From: Parahoeflea alexandrii
GTDB taxonomy: Bacteria; Pseudomonadota; Alphaproteobacteria; Rhizobiales; Rhizobiaceae
Direction: 5' to 3'
Assembly (NCBI RefSeq): GCF_027214025.1
Contig: NZ_JAPWHB010000003.1
Coordinates: 584,678-648,677, forward strand
Length of the DNA: 64,000 nt
In this document: in pieces, positions 61,707-64,000 of the stretch
How the letters are laid out: every line of letters starts with the position of its first letter
Position numbering within the stretch: position 1 is the stretch's first letter
Made by a program: the position numbers and the translations under genes
The notes under the pieces: model-generated
What the model was told of the DNA's origin: nothing
The model's database searches: none
Seen by the model: only the letters and a program-made list of their open reading frames with translations

Positions 61707-63656
61707 TCAGCGGCTGGCGACTTCCTTGTTCGTCATCTCGATGCCGAGCAGTGCATTGATCCGGTCGCGCTCGCGGGCGAACATGGCGTAGGCGTCGCCC
61801 TTCAGCGACTTGCCATCGGGAAGCCGGATTCGCATGGCGTCGACCTTGTTGCCGTTGACGATCAGCTCGTAATGCAGATGTGGCCCGGTCGAAAGGCCGG
61901 TCGAGCCGACCGTTCCAATCACCTGACCCTGACGAACCCGGGCACCAGGGACGACGCCCTTGGCGATGCTGTTCTGGTGGGAGTAGCTCGACTTGTAGCC
62001 GTTGGCGTGGCGGATGATGGTCTGCCGACCGTAGCCGCCGGAATCCCAGCCGGCCTTTTCGACGATGCCGTTGCCGGCGGCGATGATCGGCGTGCCGCGC
62101 GGAGCGGACCAGTCCACGCCTGTGTGCATCCGCGAATATTTAAGGATCGGATGACGTCGCATGCCGAAGCCTGAGCGGAACTTGCCGTTCGGCACGGGAT
62201 TGCGCAGCAGGAATTGCCGGGCGCTTCGGCCTTCCTCGTCGTAATAGTCGATGGAATTGTCTTCGGGATGCTGGAACCGGTAGAGCCGGATGGTGTTGCC
62301 GCCGAACCTGGCGTTGACGAAGAGCAGTTCGGAATCCTCGGTCGCGGTGCCGCTGTCATCGGCCACCGAGAAGAAGGCCTCAAGCGTGTCGGACGGGCGC
62401 AGTTGCGACTGGAAATCGACATTGCTTGCCAGCATCTTGATGATCTGGCCAACCATGTCGGCGGACATGCCGTAGAGCAGGGCGGAGCGGTAGATCCCGT
62501 CGTAGATATTGGGCAGGTCACGCGCGGTCACCACTGGCGTCGTGGTATCGTCGAACGCGGACCGGATCGCAGGCGTCGGCGGCGGTTCATTGCCGATGAC
62601 GAAGCCGTTGTAATCGGACAGGGCGACGGTGATCATGTGGCTTGCGCGCTGATAGACGCTCATGCGGATGATCCGCGCGCTGTCGCCGGATTGTTCGACG
62701 CCGACGCGGATGACCGACTGTGCCGGGATCTTGTCGGTGTTGATCTGCCGCTTGAGCGCAGCAAGCGCTGCCTGGTACTGCTCGGCCGAATAGCCTGAGC
62801 CATCGAGAATATCGGACAGCGCGACCGCCTTGCGCACCGGAATAATGTCATCGATATAGTCGACACGCTGCTGGGTCAGGGGCGAATAGGATGCGACCGA
62901 GACATTCTCGGCAATGACCCGGGCGTTGAGGCTGGCGCTGAAATCCAGCTCCAGCCGGTTCGATCCAAAACGGCGCGGATCGATATAGTTGAGCGATGCA
63001 AACTGCACCGAACCGTCGGTCAGCACTGAGCCGTTGGTCCGCACGGTCTCCTCTGCCTCATCAAGCGACATGGATGCCGCGAAAGGGTGGCCTGGCGCCT
63101 CGATCGGGAAATCCATCGTCCGCAAGCTGATTTCCGAATCGACTTCGGCACCGTAGATGACTCCGGTCCGGACGCTTGAGGTGGCCTCCGCATCTCCAGC
63201 GGAAAAAATCTTGAGCGGATTGAAACGCGGATAGGTCTTGGCCGTGGCATTGGGATGATTGGCGGCGAGCGCGATCTTGACGTGGGCAAAGGGCTGCCGC
63301 CGCACGACGTCGCGGTCGCCGTCGCGCACCATGGTCGAGACTTCCATGATGCTCTTGTCCGCCGGCTTGGCTGTCACCACCGATTGCACAAGGCGCGCGC
63401 CCTTTTCGACAATGGCCCGTCCGTCTGCACTAAGATCCGTCGAAGCCAGTGCTTCGGCGGGAATGGCGAGTTGTTCGCGGCCTTCCATGGCGCCAAACAG
63501 TGCGACACCCATCAGCAGGCTCGAGGTAATGCCGGTCATGAAGGTGCCCGACAGCCAACGCAGCGAGATCTCGCGCTTGTCAGGCGGCTTGCGGCCGCCA
63601 GCCAGCAGCGGCGGTTCATCGCCCAACTGCCGCGCAAGAAAATCGTCGTTTGGCAT
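61707..63656 (-). CDS. M23 family metallopeptidase (peptidoglycan DD-endopeptidase type)
   Basis: A 649-residue protein with an N-terminal membrane anchor (about 35-60, SGTFMTGITSSLLMGVALFG) and a long periplasmic region leading to a C-terminal LytM/M23 domain. The zinc ligands are visible: His and Asp in RMHTGVDWSAPRGTPIIAAG and the HxH in GPHLHYELIVNG. All are intact, so it is probably an active endopeptidase rather than a degenerate FtsEX-type activator. ATG 63656 has GGAGGG upstream. It is the last gene before a likely rRNA-type promoter that points away. Confidence 0.9.
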   Translation of the reverse strand: MPNDDFLARQLGDEPPLLAGGRKPPDKREISLRWLSGTFMTGITSSLLMGVALFGAMEGREQLAIPAEALASTDLSADGRAIVEKGARLVQSVVTAKPADKSIMEVSTMVRDGDRDVVRRQPFAHVKIALAANHPNATAKTYPRFNPLKIFSAGDAEATSSVRTGVIYGAEVDSEISLRTMDFPIEAPGHPFAASMSLDEAEETVRTNGSVLTDGSVQFASLNYIDPRRFGSNRLELDFSASLNARVIAENVSVASYSPLTQQRVDYIDDIIPVRKAVALSDILDGSGYSAEQYQAALAALKRQINTDKIPAQSVIRVGVEQSGDSARIIRMSVYQRASHMITVALSDYNGFVIGNEPPPTPAIRSAFDDTTTPVVTARDLPNIYDGIYRSALLYGMSADMVGQIIKMLASNVDFQSQLRPSDTLEAFFSVADDSGTATEDSELLFVNARFGGNTIRLYRFQHPEDNSIDYYDEEGRSARQFLLRNPVPNGKFRSGFGMRRHPILKYSRMHTGVDWSAPRGTPIIAAGNGIVEKAGWDSGGYGRQTIIRHANGYKSSYSHQNSIAKGVVPGARVRQGQVIGTVGSTGLSTGPHLHYELIVNGNKVDAMRIRLPDGKSLKGDAYAMFARERDRINALLGIEMTNKEVASR

Positions 63657-63842
63657 TATCCCTCCGGTTTTGCAGCTGCGATCGCACTCAGGCGACCAGG
63701 CCCGATGCAGATGTGCCCTGAGCATGGCCCTGTGTCAAATCGAAGTCTGATTCCCGGCAGATCAGCGTCCTCTGACGCCACTGCCGGGTACCACCATCGA
63801 TCCGAACAAACCTTCTAGTTCGAAATCCGGCGGCTGTATGGC

Positions 63843-63857
63843 GAAAACCGGGTTTTC
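63843..63857. repeat. 15-base palindrome upstream of the M23 gene
   Basis: GAAAACC-G-GGTTTTC: two perfect 7-base arms around one base, followed within ten bases by an AT-rich stretch (TTTATATATA). It lies about 190 bases upstream of the M23 gene and 95 bases before the edge promoter, so it could be an operator for either. Confidence 0.4.
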
Positions 63858-63952
63858 AACGCACTTTATATATACAAGCGGTTCTGGGCGCTGCCGGATC
63901 GGAGCGCGGAGCAGAAAAAAACGAAAAATGACAGATTTACGAAAAAATGCAG

Positions 63953-63982
63953 TTGACTCTTTTGGTGGGTGCCGCCTATAAA
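63953..63982 (+). promoter_or_regulatory. Strong promoter at the right edge, rRNA-operon type
   Basis: TTGACT, 18 bases, TATAAA, preceded by an A-rich stretch with three runs of A (63914-63948) like an UP element. The downstream CCGCTCACACAACGAGGG resembles the start of rhizobial rRNA leaders. The gene-free stretch from 63657 contains only this promoter, the palindrome and the M23 leader. Confidence 0.5.
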
Positions 63983-64000
63983 CCGCTCACACAACGAGGG

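Overview
The window is a stretch of chromosome from an alphaproteobacterium of the order Hyphomicrobiales, most likely Rhizobiaceae or a close relative (Hoeflea-like). The support is high GC, little intergenic space, and gene groupings familiar from rhizobial chromosomes: rpmB next to a DUF3108 gene; hisC-tyrC; ftsE-ftsX; hpt with a CpdR-like receiver; argH-lptM-lysA-DUF4175; cobO-rhomboid-etfBA-hbdA; argJ-GNAT-mutT; comF-grxC-nit2-DUF1178; lysC-ptsP-prfA-prmC-DUF4167-clpB. Assignment to family rests on gene order and protein resemblance only.

Layout, left to right. 1-9.3 kb: end of a phytase-like esterase gene, queuosine-precursor transporter, L28, DUF3108 protein, two membrane proteins, a DUF985 cupin, glyoxalase II, an inserted glutathione S-transferase, a methyltransferase, and the aromatic/histidine amino-acid pair hisC-tyrC. 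9.3-16.3 kb: DUF2125, ChaC-like cyclotransferase, PlsC-like acyltransferase, YdcF-like protein, FtsEX with a CtrA-type box upstream, hpt and a CpdR-like receiver. 16.3-31.8 kb: DUF4175 membrane protein, lysA-lptM-argH, TlpA, a small DUF2892 protein behind a palindromic promoter, hbdA and etfAB (fatty-acid and branched-chain oxidation), rhomboid, cobalamin adenosyltransferase, SDR, BrkB, GluQRS and a DNA glycosylase. 31.9-39.4 kb: HNH nuclease, DsbB, YqaA, tRNA-Leu(CAA), a fused SpoIIAA-like protein, an acyl-CoA synthetase, and an acetyltransferase/flippase pair. 39.7-52 kb: SecA, parvulin, ArgJ, MutT, Flp pilin, two methyltransferases and the comF-grxC-nit2-DUF1178-DUF3291 run. 52-64 kb: aspartokinase, PtsP (nitrogen PTS enzyme I), RF1 and its methylase PrmC, DUF4167, ClpB, a YjbR protein, an M23 endopeptidase, and at the right edge a strong promoter that resembles an rRNA-operon promoter.

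The genes are almost all housekeeping: amino-acid synthesis (His, Tyr, Lys, Arg), division, secretion, translation termination, proteostasis and envelope building. I see no transposase, integrase, CRISPR array, toxin-antitoxin pair or prophage. I did not find an obvious undescribed multi-gene system. The points most worth a second look are regulatory or small: a perfect CtrA box at ftsE, a hairpin that buries the CpdR ribosome-binding site, a long AT-rich palindrome at the DUF2892 promoter, a possible small RNA and leaderless start before lysC, a SpoIIAA-like protein that looks like a fusion of two cistrons, and an isolated flippase plus BioF2-type acetyltransferase pair.
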